From Metridium senile (Eukaryota; Cnidaria; Anthozoa; Actiniaria; Metridiidae): 64,000 nucleotides of DNA. The stretch spans positions 9,389,101 to 9,453,100 of the forward strand of contig OX459101.1 of NCBI GenBank assembly GCA_949775045.1, given 5' to 3'. The notes beneath the pieces are model-generated. The model ran no database searches. It worked only from the letters and a program-made list of their open reading frames with translations, and was not told the DNA's origin. Numbering within the stretch: the first letter of the stretch is position 1; each line of letters starts with the position of its first letter. Positions 1 through 12,075 of this stretch are shown in pieces. A program made the translations under genes and the position numbers.

Positions 1-526
1 CAAAATAAACAAAGCACATACATTAGTTTTAATATAATTTAATCTCACATTGTAACATATATGTGAAAAAATGAGAAATGAAATGCAATATTTATCAATA
101 TTCTAACGAGACAGGATGATTTAACTTTAGTTTTATAATTTAACGATTTTTTAGCAACAACAATTTTTTGCTTAGGAATGAATTAAATAGAGCAATGCAT
201 AACAAGATACTCAATTAATATATAGGGCATTTTGCATGCGAAGATATTGAAATGCCACCTTATGTATCTCAACAAAACAGTCCTGCTCACGATCACCACC
301 CTAGTAGAGTGGGCAGTTTTTGTTATTGTGAGGAAAGACAATCGTCTGAAGACTATTAGTCTGCTTGCCAACATGTGAAATCAACTTAGGAGTATAAGTC
401 AATTATTCTCATAGCCTCGACATGATTGGTACGTTTTGATCTACAATGATTAGTAGCCTGTTCGTAACCTTCTCTGCTTTTTATAGAAATTATTAGTAAG
501 ATATCCGAATTGATTAATACATATAT

Positions 527-666
527 CTTATTAGACAGTTTGATGTGTAATATGGCTGGATATTTTACGAGTGAAACGCTGTATTTTGACGAGCCTCCGG
601 GCGAGTCAAAATGCAAGTTAACGAGTAAAATATACAGCCATATTACACATTAAACTGTTTAATAAG
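527..666. repeat. Foldback (hairpin) element, A copy only
   Basis: The outer about 45 nt of each side are near-perfect reverse complements (left arm from CTTATTAGACAGTTTGATG, right arm ending in AAACTGTTTAATAAG), giving a 140-bp stem-loop. The matching place in the B duplicate (about 48030) has no such sequence, so this is an insertion in A or a precise loss in B. It looks like a non-autonomous DNA element. Confidence 0.6.
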
Positions 667-736
667 TTATTTATTATCCAATCAAAAGGTTTTTGTTCTT
701 TTATAATGCAAAATGTTGTTTTACTTGAGCGCTAGA

Positions 737-808
737 TAGACGAGTAAAAATATCGCTGGATATTTTTACTCGATCCAGTCCTACTCCTGCTATATTTTTA
801 CTCGTCTA
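737..808. repeat. Short hairpin element
   Basis: A 17-bp perfect inverted repeat, TAGACGAGTAAAAATAT against its complement, flanks a short centre that repeats ACTCG. It lies just beyond the 527-666 foldback and belongs to the same A-specific insertion. Confidence 0.5.
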
Positions 809-2950
809 TGACTAGTTCGATAATAAAAAAATATTGCAAAACTATTCACGTTGCTTTTACATCTTGGTAACTACAAACAAATAATATCTTTGGTATTAAA
901 CACGTTTGTCATCCACCATAATGACAACATTTACAGTAGTATCTTAACTCCCTGAAGAGTAGTGTTAAATTGCACCGATAATTGATCAGGTTCTAGCATG
1001 TTTATGAGCTCATATCATATTCGTCTGTTTTAACTAATATTCATCCATTCCTATTATCTCTTTCTAATAAGCAATCCGAGTACCCATTTATCCTCAAATA
1101 ACTATTTATCCTAATATATAAAGTCATTCTCTTGTAAAGATTAATATATAAGCATACCATTAACGTATATGAAGACAGATATTCCATAATATAGCCACAG
1201 CAGTATATGCACTCTTGTCAAAACCATATCTTCATATTTTCCAAGGCCGAATATAGAACTACATTTAGATACCCAGTAACAGCAGCAAAAGTCTCATGGA
1301 CGCATTTATAATTAAGTTTTTCTTACGGTTAGGCACTAAAACAAGGGTATTTAGAAACTACATTATTCTGAGTTTTTGTTTAATGCTGAAATGTCAGTTC
1401 TGTCTATACTAGACAAAACCACATTTCAGTTTCGTACTAGACTACCTTTCACTATTTCACCACACACCTTATTTGGTGAGGGCTATTTGGTGAATGCTGA
1501 AAAGCAACACTATGGGCTATTTTGAACTTAAAGGATAGTCATGGCAACCCCAGCAGGGGAGCTCCCTTGCCAAAGTGGTAGGGGTGATGTGACGGCATTT
1601 TTTTTAGGGGCGAAAATCCTGTGTGTACATTAGGATTCTCGCTCAAACGTCAATTATACATGTCACTTCCTACCATTTTAGGGACGTTTATACTTGACTT
1701 TGTCGATGATTTAAGCTTGGCTGCCGAGGCCATCGCACAGTCGTAACTTTTAGGGGTTGAAGTCAACAAGACTACATCAGTTCTTTTAATTCATTCGTAC
1801 CTTTTTAGGGGTCAATTTCAAAATCCGCCACTTAACGAGTCCACCCGGGCTTGGCAAACATATATTCTGTCAATTTTACTTGCGGAAGAATCAATTATAA
1901 CTTTTTCTTTCGTTTCTAAATCTAAACATTTATTTTGGCTGTATAAGCTACTGACACGCAGTACAAACTAAAACCTAAATAGTTAAATATTTGGATACAG
2001 AAAGTGATCAATGCAAGTCGCATAAATAAATAACTTTTAATATTTTTTTTGCTAGCAGACTATCTAGTTTGTCGAATCTACTGCCGGAATGTACACTTTG
2101 TAAAAACTTAGCTTATACATGTATTAAATTGTATGTATTGGTGGTACTCATTAGGAAAGGCCAAGGATGCAATAAAATGTTGTAATGAAATAAAATTGCA
2201 TACTTTAATTTCATTTTGCATTATTTCAGCTTGCCTTATGTACGTTCGGAATTATAAGAATTATGTTTATTGGAACTACTGACTAGCCTACTTGCAAGTA
2301 AACATTTTGGGGGTTCTGATATAAATAAATAAATAAAATAAATATAATATATGCTATATATGCATAAAAGAGGCCTACTCCGGGTCCTAAAATCGCGAGT
2401 TTAGCAAAAAATCTCCTAAAATCTAAGGCGATCTAAGGCGGTCTCAGGCGGTCTTAGGCAATTTTAGTTATTTTGAGCAATCTTGGGCTATCTTATGACC
2501 CGGAGCAGGCCTTAAAAGACACTAATCAAATAGAAACATCAAACACAAAGGAAACAATAATTGATTACAACTTTAATTGTCACTAAATAAACTATTACAT
2601 AGTACTATCAGCAATTTTATTATATTTTATGGATATACTTTTTTCGCTCTAAATATATTTCTAGTCTGTTTTGTCAGTCATAATGCAGCTTCCTACTCTA
2701 TTTACGTTCAGAAAGGTTTATTTTAATCCGCATTATATATATACATAACTACTAGTATTTGGCTTCTGGAAGTAAAATCCTAATTTCTAAAGTCCTTATA
2801 TTATTTTCTTCACAATTGTAATTATTTGTTATACGAAATTGAAAAACCTGCCATTTTATGGAAGCGTCATAATATATATTCCTACTCAGCTTTATCTTAA
2901 TGAAGCTTGCTTACGTTCAGAAACTTTCATGTTTATCCAAACTCCTAGTA

Positions 2951-3150
2951 CAGGGTCGTGACGAGAGATGTGGTATCAAAAATCACATGTCATGGGTCGG
3001 GGATCACAGAAGAGGGATCGGGTTCGTATGAATAAGTTCAGGGATCAATCAAGGATCAAAATACGTGAGCTTTTGGGATCAGGGATCAAACTTTTGTGTA
3101 ACTTTTGTATCGGGATCAATCACGATAAAACAACCCTCGTCACGACCCTG
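2951..3150. repeat. MITE-like element with GGGATCA repeats (A copy)
   Basis: Terminal inverted repeats CAGGGTCGTGACGAG and CTCGTCACGACCCTG bound a 200-bp core with many GGGATCA or GGATCA copies. The same element sits at 52955-53146 in the B duplicate, so it was there before the duplication. No coding capacity. Confidence 0.55.
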
Positions 3151-5429
3151 CCTAGTACTAAAAGCTTCTGAGAATAAATCCTAATTCGTGACTCAGTATC
3201 TTCATAGCAATTTTAATTTTAGTTGATATTTAACTGCTCTGTAACATGGGCGGTTCCAAGATTATCTTTAGGGGTACTCCACGATCAGGAAGAAGTGCAC
3301 AATCATACATTTTGGAAAGTTTGCAGGTTTATATATATATTTTTATATCGAAAGAGGCCAAGGTCCTCATGATCAGGATAGGGTGCACAATCCCTTTACG
3401 TACCCCTCCCCTAGTTAGGCTTGATACACATTCTGAATCAGGATAAAATAAGCCTAAATGGTCAGTCAGTGATGATAGAGTTATATATTTTCGATCTATT
3501 TCGAGGATTTCGAGGCTTTCTTGCCAATGATCACAGCGTATTCAACGGGCTGGTACTGTTGTGGTTTGTGCACATTAACCTCAGCATTGTTATTGAATGG
3601 TGCCAAATCTGCATATGTGACTTCTTCGTTTACCTGTGGAAAGAATTTGTCATTTGAATTCAAAACACTTTCAATTTCCTTTAACCTCGTTCCCAGGACT
3701 TTTTTCCCTTTTCCCCACCCAAACGCGAATTTAAAAGGTCGTTGGAACGATGTTGAACGGAGAGTAAATGATATACATAATATATACATTAATATAAATA
3801 ATTGAACAAATAAATGAATAATCAATGAAAATGTAATTACTTGAATAATGCATGTTTTGATTAATGCGTTTAATTAATGAAAAGCTCAAAAAAATAATCG
3901 CTAAACAAAGAAATTGTCATATATGTGATGTAATATGATTGGACAGTGGGTGATTGAATTGGTGATCGAATATTTTGAAAAATTAAAAATTTGTAGAATA
4001 CCAAAAAAAAAGACAAAACCACTTTCAGAAGTAAAATATGGCTCATTTTAGTTTAATTATTTCATATATGTTTATTTTTATGACAATTCAAACAAATTAC
4101 CTTTTCCTTTTTTGTTTCGTCAATTGCTGCATAAACAACTTCATCTGAGCTCTTGATTTCATCCGTCGAAGTACTTGCGGAAACCTCGTTTATCTTTACT
4201 TCATCTGCTTTAGAAATCCTGTTCGATTCGGACACACTTCCTTTATTCCTCTTCAAACTGAACTTCTTCTTCTTCACTGAGACATTCTGATTGCCTTGTG
4301 AGCCTTCATTGGTATCGGTCAGCTGTGTTCCCCTATCAACACCTTGGTTGTTGTCGGTGCACACATTGTCGTACACAGGCCCCCCGCTTGGTGCTGTTGA
4401 ATCCGAGAGGTTATTGTGTACCATTTTGAACGCAACGAAGGAACTGCTTTTCATGATTTCATTGACGTTAGCTGTAGTTGTTGGCTGTGGAGACGTTGCC
4501 ATTGAAGAGTCTATTCTGTAGGAAAAAAGTGCTTTTATCAGAGATTTTCCTTTTTATAAAATATGAAATCAATTATTAATAATTAAATGTAGTACTTACA
4601 ACTTATCTTCAGATATTTTGCGTTTTTCTAGAAACATGATAGAGAAATTAAGTACTTTTGGAAAAAAAGCTTATTATGTCAAACCCACCGACCAACATGC
4701 ACAATCTAGGAAACAACGTCCCTAGCAACACCCTACAAACCAATCAATTGACTGACAACTCAACTAACAACTCCAAACTGAGATAAAAAATGCATGAGAC
4801 GAATTATAAAACCAGCTAATTGTTCAATGCACCATCAAAATCAACGAGCAAACCAACCAACTAAACCACATAATAGGTTAAAACTAGCCTACCAATTAAA
4901 TAACCAATAAGTCACCACACCCAACAAATCAATGTGCAGTAAATGAACCAACCAAATACTCAACTTACCAATCAAACAACTAATCAACCATATACAAATA
5001 AAAGCCACCCAACATTCAGATCAGCTTCTTCTCCATATTGATTCTCAATGTAATATTGTAATTTGCTTTAGGTAGTTTTGGTTTTGAGTTACCTTTTTTC
5101 AATCTTTTCCAGTAACATACACCCAACACACACATCAAGATAGCAAATACGACAGCAAGTGAAACAGCAATGTATATGATCATCATTCCGTCGTCTTGTT
5201 TATTATCTACAGAGAAAGAAGGGACAGGTTATTCTGAGTATTTTAAAATACTACAAGAGAACTCTCGATAAAACATTTCAACTGATAGAAGATCATGTTT
5301 TGGATGCACCTTTGCAAATCCAAGGTTTTAAATGGAGCCTTTTAAAATTTAGTGGTAGGTATCCCCTGGATTTTCAAAGATGCTCCAAATTCACTGAGAA
5401 ACTTGTAGATATATATGTTGGTCTGATCC

Positions 5430-5591
5430 GCAGCGATTAAATTGTGTATGATTATGATCGTCGCAGAATATAAAGCAATTAATGTAATTGCAATTATAGA
5501 AGCCCGAAAAAAATTTCGGGCCTTCAACGAGATTAAAACCCATGACCTTTGCAGAACCGGTGCAATGCTCTACCAACTGAGCTATGAAGCC
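5430..5591 (-). repeat. tRNA-derived SINE in intron 4 of gene A
   Basis: The minus strand at 5591-5520 folds as a tRNA: 7-bp acceptor (GGCTTCA/TGAAGGC), D arm GCTC/GAGC, anticodon arm TTGCA/TGCAA with loop CCGGTTC, and a T arm. By position the anticodon would read GGT (Thr), but loop position 33 is C rather than U, so it is not a normal tRNA. It is followed by a short self-complementary CCCGAAA/TTTCGGG tail and a conserved body. The same insertion is present in gene B, so it predates the duplication. I recall very similar SINEs from corals; a library search would settle this. Confidence 0.7.
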
Positions 5592-6383
5592 ACGTACATA
5601 TGTTGGTAGGAGGTCATTTTGTTGAGAAAATCTGGTTGATAAATATATCTTAACAAAGTATTGTATACATCTTCTCAAAGTTTTCGAACCTGATTTCTGA
5701 TCATCTTTTGGTTTCCCAACCGTGGTAGGTACTGGAGACTTAGGAGTTTCTTTAACTTCTGTTTTTGTGTTAAGAAAACCTGTATGAGATGTAGGAATAC
5801 TTGTAATAATGCGGCTTTCAAACGTTTGTTTTTTTCGCTGTTTTCTCGGTTGGATTAATACTTTTAGATGTTGCAGTCGATGGTTTGGTGGGGGTGGTTG
5901 TAGTTGTTGCTTTTGTTGTTGTTGTTGTTGTTGTTGTTGTTGGTCTTTGCGTCACTAAGAAAATAAATCAAAACAAGCAAATAATTTAGTGGGATCAGAA
6001 CTGTTAGGGACCCGGATCCGGAAAAGAATATAACTGACAATTTTGTGTCGCTTAGGGTATAAAAAGTCTTTTTGATAAGAAATATTCCTGATAATGGCAA
6101 ATCAAGACTTTCCGAAGGGGCATATTTTTCTTCTCTTTGTTGTATTCAGCCCCTCCCCCCCCCCCCCCCCCCCAATTTTTAGTTATCATCCAGGTGTTTG
6201 TTCCAGTATTTAGAAGCAGAATGTATATCACAGCTAACAGTTTCTTCTGCATCTTAAATAAACCATGCATCTATGACGTTGACATATAACCAAAAATAAG
6301 ATGATGTAATACAAGTTACTCCATGACAAATTTAATTTCGTATCAGAAATGTATTATCACGTGCACGCTTTAAGGCCCGGGCA

Positions 6384-6577
6384 AACGGTTTCAACATTTG
6401 CTTCAACATCCGTTCAATTTTGTTTAATGGAAATGTTTAAATGCTTTTAAACTCTTTCAACATTAATTCAACATCGATTCAACACGTTTCAACAATGTTG
6501 AAAGAGTTTAAAAGCCTTTAAACATTGCCATAATTCAACAAAATTCAACGGATGTTGAAGCAAATGTTGAAACCGTT
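6384..6577. repeat. Long hairpin MITE in intron 3 of gene A
   Basis: Two arms of about 85 nt rich in TTCAAC/GTTGAA are near-perfect complements: AAACGGTTTCAACATTTGC on the left and its complement ending at 6577 on the right. TTTAA lies just outside both ends, which would fit a TTAA target. The B copy lacks it at about 56270-56330. A poly-C run lies nearby at about 6155-6173. Confidence 0.6.
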
Positions 6578-8361
6578 ACTTTAAATCGCGAAGTTTCACC
6601 ATTTGTTGTGGAAAGTCAATAAAGTCAATAAGTTGTCAATATGATAAAAGGGAAAAAAATAGACAGACTATTACCTGTAGTTGAACTGAGAGAAGACATT
6701 GTTGTCAGTGTTCCGCTAGAAGACGTTGTTTGTGCATGTTTTGTACATTCATTGGATACTACGATATATAGAAAAGATATCCAAGCCTTAGAACTTGTAT
6801 TATTGTTACTGTGAATGTATTGAATCCAGGTGAATTGTGATAATCTAGGTTAATAATAGCCTCCTCCGCAGGCAACTCCTGAGTCCGAGAGAGTGAGTTT
6901 GGTGGGCTTCCTTTTTTGTCTCCCTCCTCCTCCCTTCAGTCATGTTTTGCCATATGCTACAGGAAGCCCGCGTCGTTGTCTTTTCTTTTTCTTCGTTTTT
7001 TTTTTTTTTTTTCTGCCTTGGAAATGCCTGTGTAGGAGGCTAGGTGTATAGTAGGAAGACCATTGACGTTGGTAGTTTTATAACGATAATTATTTAATAT
7101 TTACAGAGCGCATTTTCTAAACATTATCAAACTATCAAGTTTAGTTTTCAACTATCGCTATTTCTTTATAACTGCTTGAATCGCAAGCGATCCATTTTAT
7201 ATCAGTTTAATTTTATAGCTCAGTGATATACGTTTAATATGTAAAAGATGAAAATTATATATTTTCCTACCTATGGGGTATTCGCAAATGTAAGGCAATG
7301 GCCGTTCGCTACTAAGTACATCATCAAACAACCCATGTCGTCCATCATAACGCTTTATCATTTTTGTATGGTTTGTATTTTTATCATGTGGACCATACCA
7401 CTTATCGACGTAAGTGAGTGTATGTCCGTTGATCCATTTCCATACGTTGTTTTTCTTTATCAGACCAATGTACCATTCATTAGGCCAAACATTCATATTC
7501 TGTATCTGGTTGTTAACGAATTCCCATTCTGCCAACGTTTCCATGGCTACCAGCGTGCCTTTCTTACTTTCACACGCTGTTTTACTTGCAGTCCAATAAT
7601 TTGTATTTTTGTTAAACTCATAACGTGAACAGTTGGCAACTACTAAAACACCTACAAAGAGATAAAAAGACTGTGAAGTCAGACATGTACTACTAGTAAC
7701 CTTTCTCAAAAGTTTCAACATTTATTACTGCATGTGTACAACCGTCACCACCCTTCCCAACCCCCTCTACATTTATTCACAAGAACTAAATTGTTATGAT
7801 TAGCACCTAGTTGTAAGATGACCTGCGTAGCCAGGCTCACAAGGGGAGGGGAAGAGATAGGAAAGAGGGACTTGGGGAGAGAAAGGGGACATCGTCATGA
7901 CGAATACAAATTGTTTTTTGGTGTAGAATTTCTAAATTTACATTTTTTTGTTATTTTTTCTAATTTTAACATTTAAACGCTTTTGCAATTAATTAGTTAC
8001 AGAAAGTTGTTAGGATAGAGAATTGGCTTGTACTGTAATTTCAATTTTCTGTTTTCTCTTATTTTTATTTAGTATCACTAGATTAAAAGAAGGGAAATGC
8101 GAGGAATTTTCATGGATGAAGAATCAGAGTCATTATTCCGTCACTGCTGGTTAGTAATAAATAAATACATAATAACTTTTTTAACGTCCGCTCAATCTTC
8201 TAGCTGGACGCAGTGTGCCCTACTAATCGGGGAGACTCAGTGTGTATTATATGAAACCATGTACATATGTTAAGCCTACCTTCAGAACTTGCAGGTGCCA
8301 AACACAACATTAAAACAAGGGCTAAGCTTAGTATCCATTGTTGTTTTCTTAAATTTTCCAT

Positions 8362-10320
8362 GACAAATTAATAAGATGAAATTTCAATTTGGTCTTCAAC
8401 TGAAAACAAAATGAAGGCACGATTTTGTTACTTATCGTATAAATCTACTTTGTCTTTTAAATAAATTAAACAGACATTTGGAAATCATGTGAAAACCATG
8501 TTAAAATGAACTGAAACCGGCAAGGATAATGGGAAATGTAGATTTATAATTAATCAAACAGGTCTTTTGGGGAATTGGTTACTTTTTGCATTGTTCATGC
8601 AAATACACATTCACACTCTGACTTCCGGGTCCAAAAGGGACATTTATTTGTTTGAAATTATAAAAAATTTCATCTCTTCCATTTGTGATATATAATATAC
8701 AAATCTATGTAATACTTAAAAAACGAGCAGGGTGTTTTACCAAGTATAAAAACCCGAGGCGTAGCCGAGGGTTTTTCATACTTGATAAAACACGTGCTTC
8801 GAGTGTTTTAAATAGTATTACACCATTTCACTTTTCTCGGTTTTAATCACTTTTCTCAATGACAGATTCTATAGCGATTAAAATATATATTCTTTAGAAT
8901 TTGACTACATTCAGTGAAATGTTTAGGCATTTTTTATTATTTGTTGAAGTGTTCTTCATGTCACATCTTTAGTATTATTACACCATTTCACTTCTCTCGG
9001 TTTTTACCTTTTTCCATTATTCATGCAATTACATATTCACTACCTGTTACAATCGTGAAATTGTATTCTTTTGAAATTAAGAAACTCATTCCTCTTTTCC
9101 ATTTATGATTCAAAATAAAAAAAATAGTTATAACAAGACAATTTCTCTGTTCTCTTCTTTCATCTTAGCTTCAGACTCTATAGTGAGATATATATTCTTT
9201 AGAATATATTTTTTATAGAATATTCTGGCTACAGTCATTGGATTTCGTTTAAATTGTATGTTGACATTTACATATGTCATATTACTGCGGACTGTAATAA
9301 AATTCTAAAGAATCTCCGTATTACACAGTATAATTATTGCTGAGGTAAACGACGAGAACTGTAAAAACATCTATATGTTAAATCGAAACTAAGCTGAATG
9401 AGCTCAAAGTTAAGATGATTTTTGAATTTATTATTGTTCTGGATCTTTCAAAATCAATTATACACAAATGAATATTAGCATTATGGCACTATACATCAAA
9501 ATGCAATATACATTGTCTCGGTCTTGAGAACTGAAGTCGGTATAATTAGCCGACTAAAACAAATAGTTTTGTTTCATCAAAGTGCGCTTTTGGATTTCAC
9601 TATTTTGTTATATAAACAAGGTCGTTAATGTTCTCACTTACCTTACACGTCCATAGTACGACAATGGAGACTTCTTGAGTACCAATAAGGACCACAGAGC
9701 CCTTAACTTTTAACAACGATTTTTAGGACTGTTGATTCTGTAGTCTTATTCAAGATGTCTTCGAACTGATACAAACGTCAGAATATGAATAGAATGACTG
9801 CAATTGTTTCATGATCAAATTAAGTCATTATTTGTCATTGTTTTTGACACTAATTTTACTGTCAAATCAGGCAATTAGAAGAGTCACAGTAAGGTAAAAT
9901 TTGTAAACCTATAGATTTTTGTCTGAACTTGATCATCAAGTTTCATAATGAAAGAAGATTTCTTAGATGATATATTCCAGTATAGTTTTGGCTTATTGTT
10001 TTTTTTTTTTTGCGTCTCCATACATAATCAGCTCTTTTCATGTTTAAGCATTGGTTCCAAAAATGGCCACAGCAAACTGTCAACGATGTTGCTGTTACAA
10101 ACACAATAGAAAAACAGTTTAACTTTCGATAAGAAGGATAAGGTACTGTCAATTTTGTGAGAAATTAGCTATTATAATATTAGAATGGATTTTGAATAGC
10201 ATTGTTGTCAGTGCGTTAACGAGGAAAATAAGAAAACAATTAATTAATCGCTGTCTCAATGTCAGATGTAGCTTTTAGCACTCGTCTTAGGTTTCGCGCG
10301 GCCACTTCAACACAGCTAAA
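8362..10320. other. 5' region of gene A with candidate 5' UTR exon
   Basis: No ORF of interest. Minus-strand position 9642 is followed by a strong splice donor, GTAAGTGAG, and the preceding about 50-70 nt are conserved at the same relative place in the B duplicate (donor at 60883) and in the decayed copy at about 26625. An acceptor-like TTTTCAG lies about 45 nt upstream of the gene A start codon. Together these suggest a non-coding first exon with the promoter to its right, beyond about 9720. The rest is AT-rich intron or intergenic sequence collinear with 58268-61560. Confidence 0.35.
8729..8793. repeat. Hairpin element upstream of gene A
   Basis: Nearly perfect 28-nt inverted repeat: GTGTTTTACCAAGTATAAAA facing TTTCATACTTGATAAAACAC around a small GC-rich loop. 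No gene is associated with it. Confidence 0.5.
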
Positions 10321-10605
10321 TTTAGCTGTTAGGGACTTGTCAGAAATTAGCAGGGGGGGAGGGGAGGGGGTGGAAACTGGGGGAGGGTCATCACTTTTTA
10401 AGAAGCTAAAAAGGGAGGGCCACAAAATAATAATCCACCAAAAATGAGGATTGTGCAAAAGAAGACACTGTGACAGGGTAGGGTCAAGATATTATGATCC
10501 TTTACTTTGGTAGGGTCATGAAACTTTCATCACTTCATTTCAAAACTCCACCCCCCCCCCCTCCCCCTGCTAATTTCTGACAAGTCCCTTAACTGATATT
10601 GGGAC
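10321..10605. repeat. Inverted-repeat element with G-rich/C-rich arms
   Basis: TTAGGGACTTGTCAGAAATT on the left is mirrored by AATTTCTGACAAGTCCCTTA on the right, with G-tracts and C-tracts just inside. The left end abuts the motif CTCGTCTTAGGTTTCGCGCG, which also marks the end of the B duplicate at about 61535 and sits in a hairpin at about 46080. Confidence 0.5.
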
Positions 10606-10644
10606 CCCCCCCCCCCCCCCCCCTCCCCTCCCTTCAGACCCTGA

Positions 10645-10735
10645 CATAGTTCATGCCCGAGCCAGAACTCAAAACTGGGCGGCAGCGGTGAGAGTCGAGT
10701 GGTAAGCCACTGCACTATCCATTCAGTCACGTTCG
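10645..10735 (-). repeat. Degenerate tRNA-like (SINE head) sequence
   Basis: On the minus strand, GTGACTGAATGGATAGTGC resembles a Pol III A box in tRNA context and TTTTGAGTTCTGG a decayed B box about 50 nt later. No complete cloverleaf can be drawn, so this is at most an old SINE fragment. Confidence 0.3.
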
Positions 10736-11336
10736 TTAAATGTTCTACACTGTGTAAATTTATTAGTATAATATGTACATAGTTAATAGTTCTAATATCC
10801 TTATCTTATATCATATATAAGGTATTATTTGCAGGGCCCCTCTGGATACCAGCCTAGTTGCTGAATGGGCCACCCTGCCTAAATAAAGTTTACTTACTGT
10901 TTTAGTATATATATCCGGCTAAAACAAAATCATCATTTTATATTATTTATTATGAGTGCACATGAAACTGCAGAGTCTCGAATAACATTATAAAAATTGA
11001 CAGACAAGTGAATGTGGTATATTGAATGCTTTAAATAAACGTAGCTACCTCATTAGAATGCGAGCATTCCATACTTTTTCCGACAGGAATCCGAGGAAAT
11101 CTCGTTTTTCTGGGAGAAGGCAAAATACAAGACTTCTCGAAGACCATTCTCAAAAGAAAGACACAGCACAATTTGATTTTAATCATATTTATTAGTAGTT
11201 CACTGGCAATTACTTACTAACTAGCTTACTTTCTTACTTACAATAACAACATGACATCCCGTAGTCTTTCGCTATCAAGTTCGGCCAAAACATTTGCCAA
11301 GGTGCCGTCCATCAAGATAGCTTTCACTTTGATGAA

Positions 11337-11750
11337 CTACTTAGTACGCATGCGCTTAAACACTGCCAAATGTAAATGAATCATTCGAATAAATAATGAA
11401 TAATAGTCATGTTAATTTGTAAATACAAGAGTATGGCAAATCGTTTGACTTTTGACAGCTGGTTAGTAGAATGGCTACTTAGTACGCATGCGCTTAAACA
11501 CTGAAAAATGTAACTGAATGAATCATTCGTCAGTAGAACAATAAATATGTTAAATTGTAAATACAAGAGTTTGGCAAATCGGTGAATTTTCACAGCAGGT
11601 TAATAGAATGGGCTACTTAGTACGCATGCGCTTAAACACTGCCAAGTCTAAAGTAATTATTCAGTATCATAATAGTCATGTTAATTTGTATACACAAAAG
11701 TTTGACAAGTCTTTTGACTTTTTGAAAGCTGGTCAATAGGAACAAATCCT
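11337..11750. repeat. Three tandem copies of a 138-bp unit
   Basis: CTACTTAGTACGCATGCGCT begins copies at 11337, 11475 and 11613, a constant 138-bp period, each followed by similar ATGTTAATTTGTA and CAAGAG segments. The third copy decays near 11750. Short ORFs across it are by-products of the repeat. Confidence 0.7.
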
Positions 11751-11904
11751 ATCTTGTGATACAAGATGCTGAGCTGAACCACTTGTTTCAGTATCTATTA
11801 GAACTAGACGCTCTGTGAGCGATTACTCGGGCTACTGAACAGAAGGGATTCTGAGGGATTGAAATTCATAATGTATCATAAATAGACCATGCACAATACA
11901 TATA

Positions 11905-12075
11905 TAGTGGTATATCTATTAAGCGGTCACCCTCTATTAGGCGGTCACAATAAAAAGTCCCAAATCTATTCATATACCTATTCTATACCTGTATTTATCA
12001 GCTAACCTCTATTAAGAGGCCACTTTGGAAAGTCCTGAGGGTCACTGCTTAATAGAGGTACCACTGTATACATAG
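11905..12075. repeat. Palindromic element built on CTATTAAG-CGGTCAC
   Basis: Repeated CTATTAAGCGGTCAC-type blocks occur in both orientations, and the two ends are mutually inverted: GTGGTATATCTATTAAGCGG against CTTAATAGAGGTACCAC. I recall similar elements from coral genomes. No coding capacity. Confidence 0.5.

Larger units (their letters stand above)
1..3495. other. Duplicated 3' flank of lectin gene A, no gene seen
   Basis: No convincing coding exon is seen here. The stretch is collinear with about 47480-53490 downstream of gene B, so it is the left arm of a segmental duplication that runs past the window start. It differs from the B arm by foldback insertions at about 520-830, by about 300 bp at 1746-2053 present only here, and by an unoccupied TTAA at 2512-2515 where B carries a 2-kb element. 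Short repeats built on GGCGATCT lie at about 2385-2510. A short ATG-led stretch at 1542 is out of frame relative to its B counterpart, which argues against a conserved gene. Confidence 0.6.
3496..8361 (-). pseudogene. Gene A: C-type lectin ITIM receptor with frameshift
   Basis: Eight exons are inferred by alignment with gene B and by GT-AG sites: 8361-8280 (signal peptide MENLRKQQW...), 7651-7271 (CTLD with WYIGL and YICEY), 6758-6675, 5954-5690 (Thr-rich stalk), 5206-5093 (transmembrane helix ending YWKRLKK), 4627-4600, 4515-4101 and 3633-3496 (cytoplasmic tail). ITIM-like motifs VVYAAI, VTYADL and VEYAVI are encoded in the tail exons. Seven T at 5829-5835 replace the six in gene B, so the stalk frame shifts and meets a stop at 5818-5820, about 227 codons in. 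The exon lengths sum to 1507 nt, not a multiple of three. As read, the gene makes at most a soluble lectin without membrane anchor. It is either a pseudogene, a secreted form, or a homopolymer sequencing error. The downstream exons still look intact, so any break is recent. An extra 5' UTR exon may lie at 9642. Confidence 0.8.

Noticed and set aside
5520..5591. Functional tRNA-Thr gene
   Set aside because: It lies inside a repeated intronic SINE, has C at position 33 and a decayed T loop.
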